Origin: Ooceraea biroi
Lineage: Eukaryota; Arthropoda; Insecta; Hymenoptera; Formicidae
Direction of reading: 5' to 3'
Assembly: GCF_003672135.1 (NCBI RefSeq)
Contig: NC_039517.1
Span: 11,990,601-12,054,600 of the forward strand
Length of the DNA: 64,000 nucleotides
The notes under the pieces were generated by a model. It did no database searches. It saw only the letters and a list, made by a program, of their open reading frames with translations, and was not told the DNA's origin. The position numbers and the translations under genes were made by a program. How positions within the stretch are numbered: position 1 is the first letter of the stretch; every line of letters begins with the position of its first letter. Of this stretch, positions 31,355 through 41,440 are shown piece by piece.

Positions 31355-31743
31355 GTTGTACACACTTCAAGTAAATTAAAACTAAATGAGATAGGACTAC
31401 AAGACGAAGCTTACGTCATTAAAGTTGACAAAATTGAAATTTATGGTATAGAATATCGAGTCGGACTGTTTGTTGCCATTGACGGAGGAAAAGGGAACGA
31501 TAATGGAGATCTTGAATTTGGATGGATAATAGAAATATTGTTATTAGAGGAAGAACAAGTATACTTATGGTGTGAGGGATAGTTTTCTCTGTGGCTGGTC
31601 GAAGAATTAAATGCTTATTGCGTTGCTCCGAATTCTTGTTTCAAATTAGTAAATACAAATGACTTGTGTGATCTCAAATCGTTATCCCTTTGGACGGATT
31701 ATAAATCAAGTTTTTATTACATAGTTCTCAGACACATATTTTC
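31355..31743 (+). pseudogene. Host transposon gene 1, 3' segment
   Basis: The C-terminus of gene 1 resumes after the CACTA element: VVHTSSKLKLNEIGL, then IYGIEYRVGLFVAIDGG, EFGWIIEILLLEEEQVYLWCEG, a TAG at about 31580, and a readable tail with LNAYCVAPN and YYIVLRHIFS ending at about 31743. It matches the upstream pieces in being one frame after removal of the insert. Confidence 0.6.
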
Positions 31744-31886
31744 ATAATTATACGTATATTTCTCATTTTCATGGTATGTATAATATCTTTAACTTTTTAC
31801 ATTTGAGGTCATTTTAAAGGGATTTGGTTACGCATAATTTCATACATTACTTGTAAGACTTAACAATTTAACTTGTAATAATTAAC
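31744..31886. other. Spacer of the host transposon
   Basis: No gene. Contains the 22-bp direct unit TTAACAATTTAACTTGTAAT that recurs at 35552 after the foldback insertion, so the host had a small tandem repeat here. Confidence 0.5.
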
Positions 31887-32599
31887 GAGAGGGCTCCGTT
31901 TGCCTACATTCCCAATTGCCTACAGCTTCGTTTGCCTACAACATTTTGCCGACAGCTCCGATTGCCGACATTCCCGCTTACCTACAGAGCGAGTGCCTAC
32001 AAGCGCTATTGCACACATGTAATAATTAAAAATACGACTGTACATTTGCGCACATGACATTATTGCCCACATACATATTGCACACATGACTTTATTGTAC
32101 ACATACATATTGCACACACGACATTATTGCATACAAGAAATAAGAAAGTTGCATTATCATTTTGTACACATGACTTCATTGCGCACATGCATATTGCGCA
32201 CATACACATTGCACACATGGCTTTATTGCGCAAATACACATTGCACACATTACTTTATTGCGCACATACACATTGCACACATGGCTTTATTGCGCATATA
32301 CACATTGCACACATACCTTTATTGCGCACATACACATTGCACACATGACTTTATTGCATACATGAAATAAGAGATAAAGTTCCGAAAACGACTTACCTCC
32401 GATTTCGATGAAACTTGGTACAAACCTTCCTTTTTGGTCAAAATGAAAGCCCTTAAAAGGATTTTGTGCGACTAATATGGAAAGATCATTTTTCACCATC
32501 AAATACCAGAAAGAGTATACGAGACGCCCTAAACGAGTATGACAGGTTTCTATAAAAAATTGAATATTTCTATGCAAAGTAGGATGCTTTTATTTAGAT

Positions 32600-32920
32600 T
32601 ATGAGAAGATTAAGTTAAAAATAACCTAACCCAACCAAACCCCGATTTTTTATTTAAGGTCGTCCTTCGTCTTGCAAAGTACATGTGTGGATATCGTGTG
32701 TTCCACCTTCCCCCCTACGGAGGGGCTCCACTGCTGTTAAAAATAACCTAACCCAACCCAACCCCGATTGTTTATTTAAGGTCGTCCTTCGTCTTATAAA
32801 GTATATGCGCGGATACCGTGTGTTCCGCCCCCCTCCTATGGGGGGGGGGCTCCACTACTGTTAAAAATAACCTAACCCAACCCAACCCCGATTTTTTATT
32901 TAAAATCGTCCGTCGTCTTG
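32600..32920. repeat. Three tandem copies, about 120-bp unit
   Basis: AAAAATAACCTAACCCAACC heads each copy (about 32614, 32737, 32863), followed by CCCGATT.TTTATTTAA, a GTCGTCCTTCGTCTT segment and a C-rich GGGGCTCCACT end. Non-coding. Confidence 0.8.
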
Positions 32921-33659
32921 TTCATCTTTTATTGTAAATAATTACCCTCCTTTCATATAATCTAACTCAATTCATAACTTCTTTCATATAACATAATAAT
33001 AAGAGTATATAACAGTCAAATTCCAGTTTCTAGTATTTGATGGTGAAAAATGATCTTTCCATATTAGTCGCACAAAATCCTTTTAAGGGCTTTCATTTTG
33101 ACCAAAAAGGAAGGTTTATACCAAGTTTCATCGAAATCGGAGGTAAGTCGTTTTTCGGACCTTTATCCCTTATTTCATTATATACAATAAAGTCATGTGT
33201 GCAATGTGTATGTGCGCAATAAAGTTATGTGTGCAATGTGTATGTGCGCAATAAAGCCATGTGTGCAATGTGTATGTGCGCAATAAAGTAATGTGTGCAA
33301 TGTGTATGTGCGCAATGAAGTCATGTGTACAAAATGATAATGCAACTTTCTTATTTCTTGTGTGCAATAAAGTCATGTGTGCAATATGTATGTGTACAAT
33401 AAAGTCATGTGTGCAATATGTATGTGGGCAATAATGTCATGTGCGCAAACGTACATTCGTATTTTTAATTATTACATGTGTGCTGTTACGTCAGTAACCC
33501 TTCATCTGATGGAAGGTTCTCGAACGATCTTCGAAGGCTCCGGCAGGCAAGCCTGCTAGCCGTAGCGAGCGTTATCGCGAGCCCGGCAATAAATAGTGTA
33601 AACATCTGCGCATACCAGCATCTTTCTAGAACCTTCTAGCACTTTCTAAAACCTAAAAA

Positions 33660-33674
33660 TATATATATAATATC

Positions 33675-33711
<37 letters not shown>

Positions 33712-33712
33712 T
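33660..33712. repeat. (TA)n stretch
   Basis: Alternating TA, interrupted once, within the LTR-like element. Confidence 0.9.
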
Positions 33713-34114
33713 TATTTTATAATTTAGGAAATTTTATATTATTATTTTCCTGAATGAAAAGATCATATAGACGGAATTTAATACGATTACAGTCTTCAAA
33801 ATAAGCATTATTTCTTTTAATACACATATCTTTGGATTAAAAACAGATACAACAACCATTCAAAATCCCAGAAGATCCATTTTGCAATCAGGAAATTAAT
33901 ATCGAGAGGAAAATATTATAATCATAAAGCGAACTACGTAATTAATCAACTTAGGTATTAAGGTTCTGTACAGGGATGTTTACGCGAAGGGCCTCCCTCC
34001 ACAGAACCGAGATAACCGTCGAGACGAAGACGCGGGCCCGATTTTCCTAAACATTATTGGTGGAAAATCAGTCCCACCATCGATATTTTCAACCACCCGC
34101 CTCTTCGTCCACAA

Positions 34115-34150
34115 TATAAAAGGGCCTGTTGAATGCTAGGGAACTCAGTA
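34115..34150 (+). promoter_or_regulatory. TATA box and TCAGT initiator
   Basis: TATAAAAG at 34115-34122, then TCAGTA at 34145-34150, about 30 bp downstream: the spacing and sequence of an arthropod TATA-Inr core promoter. A donor site AAG|GTAAAT follows at 34229. It faces the two ORFs of the LTR-like element. Confidence 0.55.
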
Positions 34151-34558
34151 ATAAGTAATCATTTTTCCGATCGTGTACTTTAAAAAGTCTTGGGTATTGA
34201 ATAGTGTAGAGTCCGATTCTACATTAAGGTAAATTGGAAAATCAAACTCAGATCCGCAACTTCCGTTTCTCGACAATTCAAAGACTCTCGTATTCTTATA
34301 TTCTTTTGTTAGACATTTGTAACAATTTTCATTTGGTAAAATATATATATATATATGGTATTTTCAAACCAAACGCTTTTCTTAACACTCCCACGCACTC
34401 CGCCCATTCTTTGAGTTGGACTTGAATTGCTTTGCACACTGAGTAACAAAGGCACGAGCAGCGTTCTTCCGCACCGGCCTGCGCACTCAGTAAGCCAAGA
34501 ACCTGTAGCAGCGTTCTTTCGCACTCTCGTTCTCTTGTTTCAATCCATCCTCAACCCC

Positions 34559-34903
34559 ATGAAAAGAAATCGCAGAGGGGGTGTAAAGAAGCGAGCGTGC
34601 ATCCAATTATTACAATACTTGGGATCAACGAATCAAATTCATTATTCTCCAGACCTCGGGATCGAACCGCAACATTTAGATCCGGAATATGAGAGCCTTT
34701 TTACTCCAACTAAATCCGAATATAAATTAATTCCGATTGCTTTCCGACATCCTTGGATGCCACCATTCGAATATCTGCCTAACGATCCGCGATGCACTCG
34801 ATATTCTGAAATCCGCGCCGAACTTCTCCATACACTCTACGACGGACCGGTACCAGCACACTGGGGAACGGCCGAAAAACCTCTCGAAATAGATTCGGAT
34901 TAG
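34559..34903 (+). CDS. ORF a of the LTR-like element, unknown
   Basis: ATG at 34559 (MKRNRRGGVKKR), 114 codons to a TAG at 34901-34903; the frame is open from 34427, so a longer product or an upstream exon is possible. Basic N-terminus, then a region rich in Pro and aromatic residues (FRHPWMPPFEYLPNDP, LLHTLYDGPVPAHW) and an acidic end (EIDSD). No known domain is recognisable and it does not resemble gag, protease or reverse transcriptase. The codon composition is GC-richer than the AT-rich surroundings, a sign of a maintained or recently arrived gene. It is uninterrupted. Confidence 0.5.
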   Translation: MKRNRRGGVKKRACIQLLQYLGSTNQIHYSPDLGIEPQHLDPEYESLFTPTKSEYKLIPIAFRHPWMPPFEYLPNDPRCTRYSEIRAELLHTLYDGPVPAHWGTAEKPLEIDSD

Positions 34904-34923
34904 ACTAATCGACGTGTTAATAG

Positions 34924-35352
34924 ATGTGCCCAAGATTTAATCGTCGCCCGCAAAACTCGACTCTCGGTTTCCTCGAACGGGCTGAAATTCTGCATTGCGT
35001 TTATATTCCGGGTTACCAACGTCTAACCGACCGCGCTGCGTTCTGTGTCGCGTGCTTCCTCTTTAAAATATCGCCACTCGAGAAACTAAACTGTGAATAC
35101 CGGGAGACGCATGATTTGTTCCTCGGGAATCAAAAGATATCGCTCACATGCGATTACTGCGGGAACTACCTATCCACTTACAAACCGTACCTCGAATGCC
35201 CTGATTGCACAGCAACTCATTTTGATTTCGTCAACCGAACAGCCAACTATCGCGACGTAATCTGGAATCTTCGCGACCCCACCATCATACGAAAGGAGGG
35301 AGAACTCATTGCGTTAGATCTAGATGATCGACCACCATCACCACATGATTGA
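34924..35352 (+). CDS. ORF b of the LTR-like element, zinc-ribbon-like
   Basis: 142 codons, ATG at 34924, 20 bp after ORF a and in another frame, with stops between them in both frames, so it is a separate cistron. Cysteine pairs CVAC (about residue 44) and CDYCGN...CPDC (about residues 76-97) suggest a zinc-ribbon-like fold. The C-terminus is acidic (LDLDDRPPSPHD). It has no similarity I can name. Both ORFs are free of lesions, unlike nearly all genes around them. Confidence 0.5.
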   Translation: MCPRFNRRPQNSTLGFLERAEILHCVYIPGYQRLTDRAAFCVACFLFKISPLEKLNCEYRETHDLFLGNQKISLTCDYCGNYLSTYKPYLECPDCTATHFDFVNRTANYRDVIWNLRDPTIIRKEGELIALDLDDRPPSPHD

Positions 35353-35645
35353 TGCACTTTTATTAGTCATTCGAGTCAGTGTTGTGAATGTTTGTAGCCG
35401 TGGCTAAATCGGACGTGACATGTGCAATAGCGCTTGTAGGCAATCGCTCTGTAGGCAATTGGGAATGTCGGCAATCGGAGCTGTCGGCAAAATGTTGTAG
35501 GCAAACGAAGCTGTAGGCAATTGGGAATGTAGGCAAACGGGACCCCCCCTAATTAACAATTTAACTTGTAATAATTAACAATTTTAATAATAATTAACAA
35601 ATATAATAATTAACAAGCATGAAATGTTTTCTTAATATGTTGTAG

Positions 35646-38600
35646 ATGAAGAAATAACTCCAAAATCTTTTATTGATCTCACAGAAGATGACTTAAGGAG
35701 ATTAAATATTAAAACAGGTCCAAGGAAAGAGGTTTGAAGGGTAGTGGCTGCAGTAAATTCAATAATATATGTATAAATCAAATAATAATTTTTTTAAATT
35801 TTGTTCGTTTAATTATATATACTTTTACTTTTTACTTCAATGTTTTTATACTTTACTGACTTTGCTTTGACTTTGGTCCGATAGTACATAAGTTTTGAAA
35901 ATTTATTCACTTTTCCAGAAAATCGTACTTGAACCATCAACCTCTCCATTCGTAATATCAAGTCATGCAAATCTACAAGTTAAAGACCCAAATATCAGCT
36001 CCACTTCAATCATTTTAAATATACAGAATGAATATTTAGATAAAGAGAACGACGTAAAAGTTCAAGAGGAAAACAGTGATATGGCAGAGCTCATTGAAAC
36101 ACCGCATATCAGTGGAACAGTACAGAATAATTTTAAGGTAAATTTGTTAAATATATTCCAATATTTGTATTTCATATGTGTTATTTTATATATGCTTTAG
36201 GAAGTTCCAACTGTAATGGATGTGAGAAGTTGGGTCAAAAAGCGCGATGAGGAAAATGTAAAAGACGAGTCCCTTGTTAGCATTTTGGATTCTGGTATAG
36301 TCAAAGCAACTCATAGACAAGAGCTTGTAAAATTGGCAGTTTCTGGAATGTCACAACTTCACAATACCTTGTAATTGTCATAGGCTACATCTACACACAA
36401 TTTCTTATATTGATCCAATACATAATTTATTATTATTGTAGATATCCAACAGCAGAAATTAACGAACAATTAACTAAGAATATTATTTTGGCTTTTCCTA
36501 AACTGCGTTCAATGCTGACAAATGGTGGTTACGTGAGTACTATTTTGTTGCAATCATTTATGATTTAGCTATTATTATAACTTAAGAGATTACTGATTTA
36601 TTTACTGACAGGAGCACTTTTATGATCGAAAAACAAACACCGGATTCATTGAATTTCGACTTAAAACTCTTCGACTGAAATTGCCCGCCAAGGATAAAAA
36701 AAGGGCAGCAAATATACAACTGAGGAACAAACAAAAGTTAATGAAATTTATGGAAAACGAAAGTGTTCTACTAGATGAGCAAAATTTCAAATTAAAAGTA
36801 AATATAAGATTTAAAAATATTAAAAAATATATGATTTGCAAAGGTTTTTAGATAAATTTTGTTAAAAATTAACCTATTCGTAAAACTTAGTAACAATCTT
36901 AGTAACTTTAAAATAAAACTATAGTCTCTTATTGCTCTTTTTTATTTTCTTTTTCGTCACGTCCTTTACATTTTTTAAATTTCAATGTCTTAATTATTGA
37001 CAATTTTTGTCGTCTAAGCTTACGTAATATATTAAACTTTATATAAATATATGAAACTTTATGTACCCTTTTATCAAAAAGTACTGAATGTATTTAATTT
37101 CTTACTGTATGTAGTAGATCTTGATATTTTTATGATTTTCAATTTATTATTCATGAATTTTTTAGGTGTCTGAACTAGCATTTAAAATGCCTAATGACAC
37201 AAATAAGGAACTCATACTGAAACTAACAGACGAAACAAGGGCTAATCGCCTCAATGAAATAAAGAACTCGGATAAACCGATGACGGTGGTAGCAATATTG
37301 AAAAAATATCCTAGATTCAAAGATTTCAATGGAGAACTTGTAAGTATTTCAGAGCACTTCTAGTTTTTTAATATTATACATATTTGTCTCCGTTACTTTT
37401 TAATATCATATTTATGTATCAGATATCGAGAAAATTTTCTGCAGTCTTTCCAGAAAATGATATATTTTTGGGAACTTTTTCTGCGTTTTACGCACCACGG
37501 ATTTTGCAGTATTGCAAATCAATAAAACATCATCTTTTGGAATTGGTCAGAGACCTTGAAAGTAGTAAGTACAGTCATTCATTAAGGTGTTTCGCAGATA
37601 CTTTGGAAAAGAAATTAATTTTTATCGAAGACATTAACATGCAATCACTCAAAATGTCAAATATTAAAAAATTTTACAATTCCTAATGATAATAAACAAA
37701 GTTGCTACCGTGAGGTCAATATTTGAAGCAATAAAAATGCTTGAAGTATTTTTACTTTATTGAATTAATAATTTTATACAATTAATTTGTACTTTATAAA
37801 ATTTTCAAAAACTATAGAAAAAATTTTTCTAAACTTGAAAATTGAAAACTTAAAATATTCAAGGAATATTACCTTTGTTTATAATTTTAAACTGTTTCTT
37901 CAAACAAATAAATAATATTACACGAAAAATTAGAATTTTTTAATTTTTTTAATGTTTGTGCAGTTTTTTACGAATCGTCTGAGCTTACAAATTCATATTG
38001 GAAGAGCAAAGAACTTCAAGTATTTTTATTGCTTTCAAAATTGTTCTACCTGGTAATATTTTTTTGGGAAACTTTTGTCTAAAACAATTTGTTTTACATT
38101 GAAACAGTATCACTTGATAAAATTGAATTTCATGTTTATGATTTTGTTAATAATTATTTCTTTCTCTACCAATTACTGCCTGTGGTATACCATAAATAGT
38201 TAGTTAATCAAATATTAAGCTATTTAATCAATGTTTCCTTAGGAATGAATATTTCTATTTTTTTAATCTATTCTCTTATTTATTGTTCACTTTTTTATTT
38301 TACAGATAATCTAAAAGCTTTAGTTCTGCTGCCGGAACTGTTACCTAGCTCGAATTATACAAAAAGAAAGACATCTGTAAGTTTATATACTTCAAAATCA
38401 TGATTTTATATAGTACATAATAAATGTCTATTTCTTCTAATAAATTTCTATTCCTCTAATAAATGTCTATGTCTATTTCTTTATAGGGCAACACAAAGTC
38501 AAATTCTAAAACGCCAAAAATAAAAGTAGTTCCAAACGATTTTTCTCAAAAAGTCGTACCAAGTAAAAATTTGCTCCAATTTATTCATGTAAGTAACAAC

Positions 38601-39341
38601 AATTTGAGTGATTCTTTAAATTATTTTTGAAAGTAGTAAGAAAGTCTTATAAAATAATAAATATTAGTAATAGAAAACTACTTTTTTGTTATATTAAAAT
38701 TGATTCATTACTTAACTTTTTAAAAGACACATTAATCAGATATGCATGTATTGATCACAAGGCAGCATTTATATCATACTTTTACAATGTGCTCAAACTA
38801 ATGCCAATTTAATATTACTTTAATAATTTATAATTGATTCATTTTATTATATGCAATATTTCCAGGCATCTGATGATCTTTTATTGCATCTCGCCCCTGC
38901 GAATCGAGGAACTAGAAATGTTCAACCATGTTTAGTTTGTTCCAAGAGGGGACAAGAAAGAAGAGGGATTTATTACATAATGTCCGATGGCCATTTGATC
39001 TAAATTGGAGATAATGCTGTAGTAGCATTTGACATTCTACTGCAATTCTACTATTGTTTTGATGTAGAATTTCCTTCAGATTTAGTAAACTTTTATGATT
39101 TCATAACGGGCTGCATAATGAAACTGCATAAACCCAAAGGATGCAGCATTGCACTAGATACAACGTTACAGAATATAACGCTAAATGAAAAGTATGTAAT
39201 TACTGAACTATATTATAAATATTTTTTATATTCCCGGTACTTAAAAATATACTAAACATTTTATAATTATGTTAACAGTGACGAAGAGATGGAGGAGATA
39301 GAGGATGAAATTGATTCTCCCGGCATGATAGCCGCCGATTG
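35646..39341 (+). pseudogene. Host transposon gene 2: SAM-domain protein, multi-exon
   Basis: A SAM-like start (SFIDLTEDDLRRLNIKTGPRKEV) lies in an exon at 35646-35731. Further exons with GT-AG or AG acceptors: 35919-36137, 36202-36371, 36442-36531, 36612-36797 (YDRKTNTGFIEFRLKTLRLKL), 37166-37339, 37424-37566, 38306-38378, 38488-38589, 38867-39191 (DILLQFYYCFDVEFPSDL), 39280-39341 (acidic end, stop TGA). A TAA interrupts the 38867-39191 exon at about 39000, and the donor after 36371 looks lost. Proteins of this kind are often labelled SAMD3-like and occur beside transposon genes in animals. The N-terminal exon was not identified. It follows gene 1 by about 230 bp once the foldback insert is removed. 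Confidence 0.6.
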
Positions 39342-39659
39342 ATTATTTATCGATTCGTCGTCGTGAGCATTGAATTCGTACGAGAATATTTGGCACGTTT
39401 ATCCATTGAGTTGAAAATCTGAAACGCCCACTACACACTAGCGGGAATCGCGTGCATTTCACTTTTGAGAATGGAAATAAAAATTATTAGATCGCAGTTG
39501 GATAGCGCAGTTTGACAAGACATTTATTTTGTTTCAAATACAAAAATAAAATTTTTATTTTTCTCTTAAAATATTTTTATTTAAGAAATTTATTTTGTAC
39601 CTTATCTAAGCAATTGTTACTGCAAAGATATAAAATGTAAAATTAAATCTATATCTTAT
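39342..39659. other. End of host transposon, no gene
   Basis: Non-coding. About 6.7 kb of host sequence in total remains from 17.76 to 39.48 kb when the three insertions are subtracted. Ends of the host transposon were not pinned down. Confidence 0.4.
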
Positions 39660-39664
39660 ATACA

Positions 39665-39701
<37 letters not shown>

Positions 39702-39705
<4 letters not shown>

Positions 39706-39745
39706 GTATTTGGCTTATATATATATATATAAGCCAAATACCACT
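39702..39745. repeat. Perfect 44-bp palindrome
   Basis: AGTGGTATTTGGCTTATAT and its exact complement meet in an alternating TA centre. It can extrude as a cruciform. A (TA)n run precedes it. Confidence 0.9.
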
Positions 39746-39954
39746 CACTCACTCACTGACTCATCAACGTGCAGCCCGAACCACTGCACCTATCGACTTG
39801 AAGTTTTAAGGGTATATTCCTACTATCACGTAGGTGCTCACTAAGGGAGGGTTTTCCGAAATTCCACCCCTAACGGGTGAGAAGGTGTAAAATGTGTTTT
39901 TATTTAATTCTACACATAAATATCGTGGGCGAAGCCGGGACGGGGGATGCTAGT
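39746..39954. mobile_element. Helitron-3'-end-like repeat
   Basis: CACTCACTCACTGACTCATC opens the unit and it ends GGCGAAGCCGGGACGGGG followed by ATGCTAGT (39950-39954). A GC-rich stem ahead of CTAGT is what Helitron 3' ends look like, but the following base is A rather than the expected T, and no 5' end was identified. A non-LTR family with a similar tail is an alternative. Confidence 0.35.
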
Positions 39955-40043
39955 AACTTAAATGCTTTAAAAATACATGCAAACTATATGCTTAAAAAAA
40001 TTACATTATTTAATAATTCCCCATTCTGTAAATAACGTCTTTT

Positions 40044-40198
40044 ATAATTTGATGCTTCCAAGCTACTTTGTGTATCTTTACAATAGAACACATGAAAAGT
40101 ATCATATCTAATACTTGTGGACTAATACTATACTTTTCACGCGCTCTTAATAAAGATACTATGAAGTAGCCCGGGAGCATCAAATTATTTAGTGAAAT
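40044..40198. repeat. Inverted repeat, 155 bp
   Basis: ATAATTTGATGCTTCCAAGC at 40044 mirrors GGGAGCATCAAATTAT at 40183-40198; the matching continues inward (GTATCTTTA / TAAAGATAC; GAAAAGTAT / ATACTTTTC). Looks like a small MITE. Confidence 0.75.
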
Positions 40199-40366
40199 AA
40201 ATATTCTCTCACTGTAACAGAATATTGAAATCCTCTAAACTAAACTAGAGTGGAATATAGAACTCTTTTCAGGGTGAGGGTTCACTTCAAGTAAAGGGTG
40301 CATAATTTTACTTTTTCAAAAAGTGAAATTTCACTCCATTTGGACTGGCAGTATTATCATTATAGC

Positions 40367-40430
40367 TTGGAGTGAGATATCACTCCAAAGGAGTGAGATT
40401 CCACTCCAAAGGAGTGAGATTCCACTCCAA
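40367..40430. repeat. Three tandem self-complementary 21-bp units
   Basis: Units of TTGGAGTGAGATATCACTCC type repeat three times (21-bp period), each able to form a GGAGTG/CACTCC hairpin. A related half unit (TGAAATTTCACTCC) lies at about 40324. Confidence 0.85.
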
Positions 40431-40702
40431 GAAATTTAGAGAGTACGATGCAACACACAATGATAATAACGCACGAGCGTTAAATAACACGGAAAAAAGC
40501 AACACAGTTTAAGCGTGTTAATATTTGTGAGTCCTGTGAAAGTGGTGGCGCCACCGTTGGCCGAGCGCGTGGTAATACAAATCGAGATCCTATTTTGTTT
40601 CTACAAGGATATTTCATACGCCGGTCAGTTCTCTGCTTGTGTTAATTCTTCATTGAAAAGTGCGAATCTTATGTGAATGTGTCATACATTTTATCGTACA
40701 AA

Positions 40703-41137
40703 ATGGAAAAAAGTGTACTGTGTTTTTGATGCAAGTGTATCCGATATATAAATCAACCAAACGAGACAGACGTAGCTGCCGTAAGCAGAGCTTTATTAGC
40801 ATCGGCAGCTACAGACCCGTTATTGCTGGCGACAATGAAAGGAAAATCCATTGTACTACAAAAACGAGATCCAGATAGGAATAATCGTCTGTGCGACATC
40901 GACGATAATGAAGAAATTCCTGATAAAGAAGAAATTTCGGTTCTCTTTATCGCGCTACCTGCAGAACTAACAATAAGTGATTTCGATACATCGGTAACTA
41001 CTCGCAATAATCTTAGGGAGGAGGACGAGTCTATCACGCTGGACATTCCTATCATATACGAAGAACCTTCGGCGATGATTGAGGTTATACAAACAGCTAT
41101 CAGCGATGCTAATATTCCGGTAAGATTAATAGAGTGA
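40703..41137 (+). pseudogene. Unrecognised ORF fragment, one stop
   Basis: ATG at 40703 is followed by MEKSVLCF, a TGA at about 40727, and then an open frame to 41137 (CKCIRYINQPNETDVAAVSRALLASAATDPLL, then an acidic DDNEEIPDKEE stretch and LFIALPAELTISD). A donor may lie at the end (CCG|GTAAGAT, 41117-41119), so it could be a first exon. No family recognised. Probably a transposon accessory protein, given the region. Confidence 0.35.
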
Positions 41138-41440
41138 ATAAAATCGACACTAAAATATACACATTACAGTAGAAAAACAATAATTTTTATTAATGAAATG
41201 AAATTGTATTAGTTATATAACATTATTCACAAAATTAATACAGCTGTCGAACACGTCTAATTTTGGCGGAAATTATTCAATATAAACACGCGTACAACGT
41301 GTAAAAACAACACGCACGATGCATTGAAATAACACACTTCACATGTGTTCTTAATTTACACACGGTAAAATGTGTAAAAAGTGTCTACAGCTAATAACAT
41401 GCCTAAAATGTATAAAAATAACACACTTGGATTTGCAGTG

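Larger units (their letters stand above)
33484..35420 (+). mobile_element. LTR-like element with TG...CA ends and 5-bp TSD, 1937 bp
   Basis: Starts TGTTACGTCAG at 33484 and ends CGGACGTGACA at 35420; the ends are short inverted repeats (TGTTACGTC against TGTCACGTC). TGTGC stands at 33479-33483 and 35421-35425. Removing it rebuilds the foldback arm exactly as in the other arm (AATTATTACATGTGTGCAAT). No second LTR copy is found inside, so it is either an unusually long solo LTR or an element without terminal direct repeats. It holds two ORFs (34559-34903 and 34924-35352) and a TATA/initiator promoter near 34115-34150. Confidence 0.85.
31887..35549. mobile_element. Foldback-type element, 1.72 kb net, holding a 1.94-kb LTR-like insert
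   Basis: The outer ends 31887-32018 and 35421-35549 are inverted copies rich in TTGCC(T/G)ACA units. The target repeat TAATTAAC is at 31879-31886 and 35550-35557. Inside, long arms face each other: left to about 32520, right from about 33030, with arrays of a 32-bp tandem unit (CTTTATTGCGCACATACACA and on) of about nine copies on the left (32060-32370) and six on the right (33185-33380). The central loop (32580-33000) carries three copies of a TAACCTAACCCAACC...GTCGTCCTTCGTC block. No gene of its own. Confidence 0.85.

Noticed and set aside
32060..33380. Regular 32-bp repeats resembling a CRISPR array
   Set aside because: The units are contiguous tandem copies without unique spacers, lie in foldback arms in both orientations, and the genome is eukaryotic.
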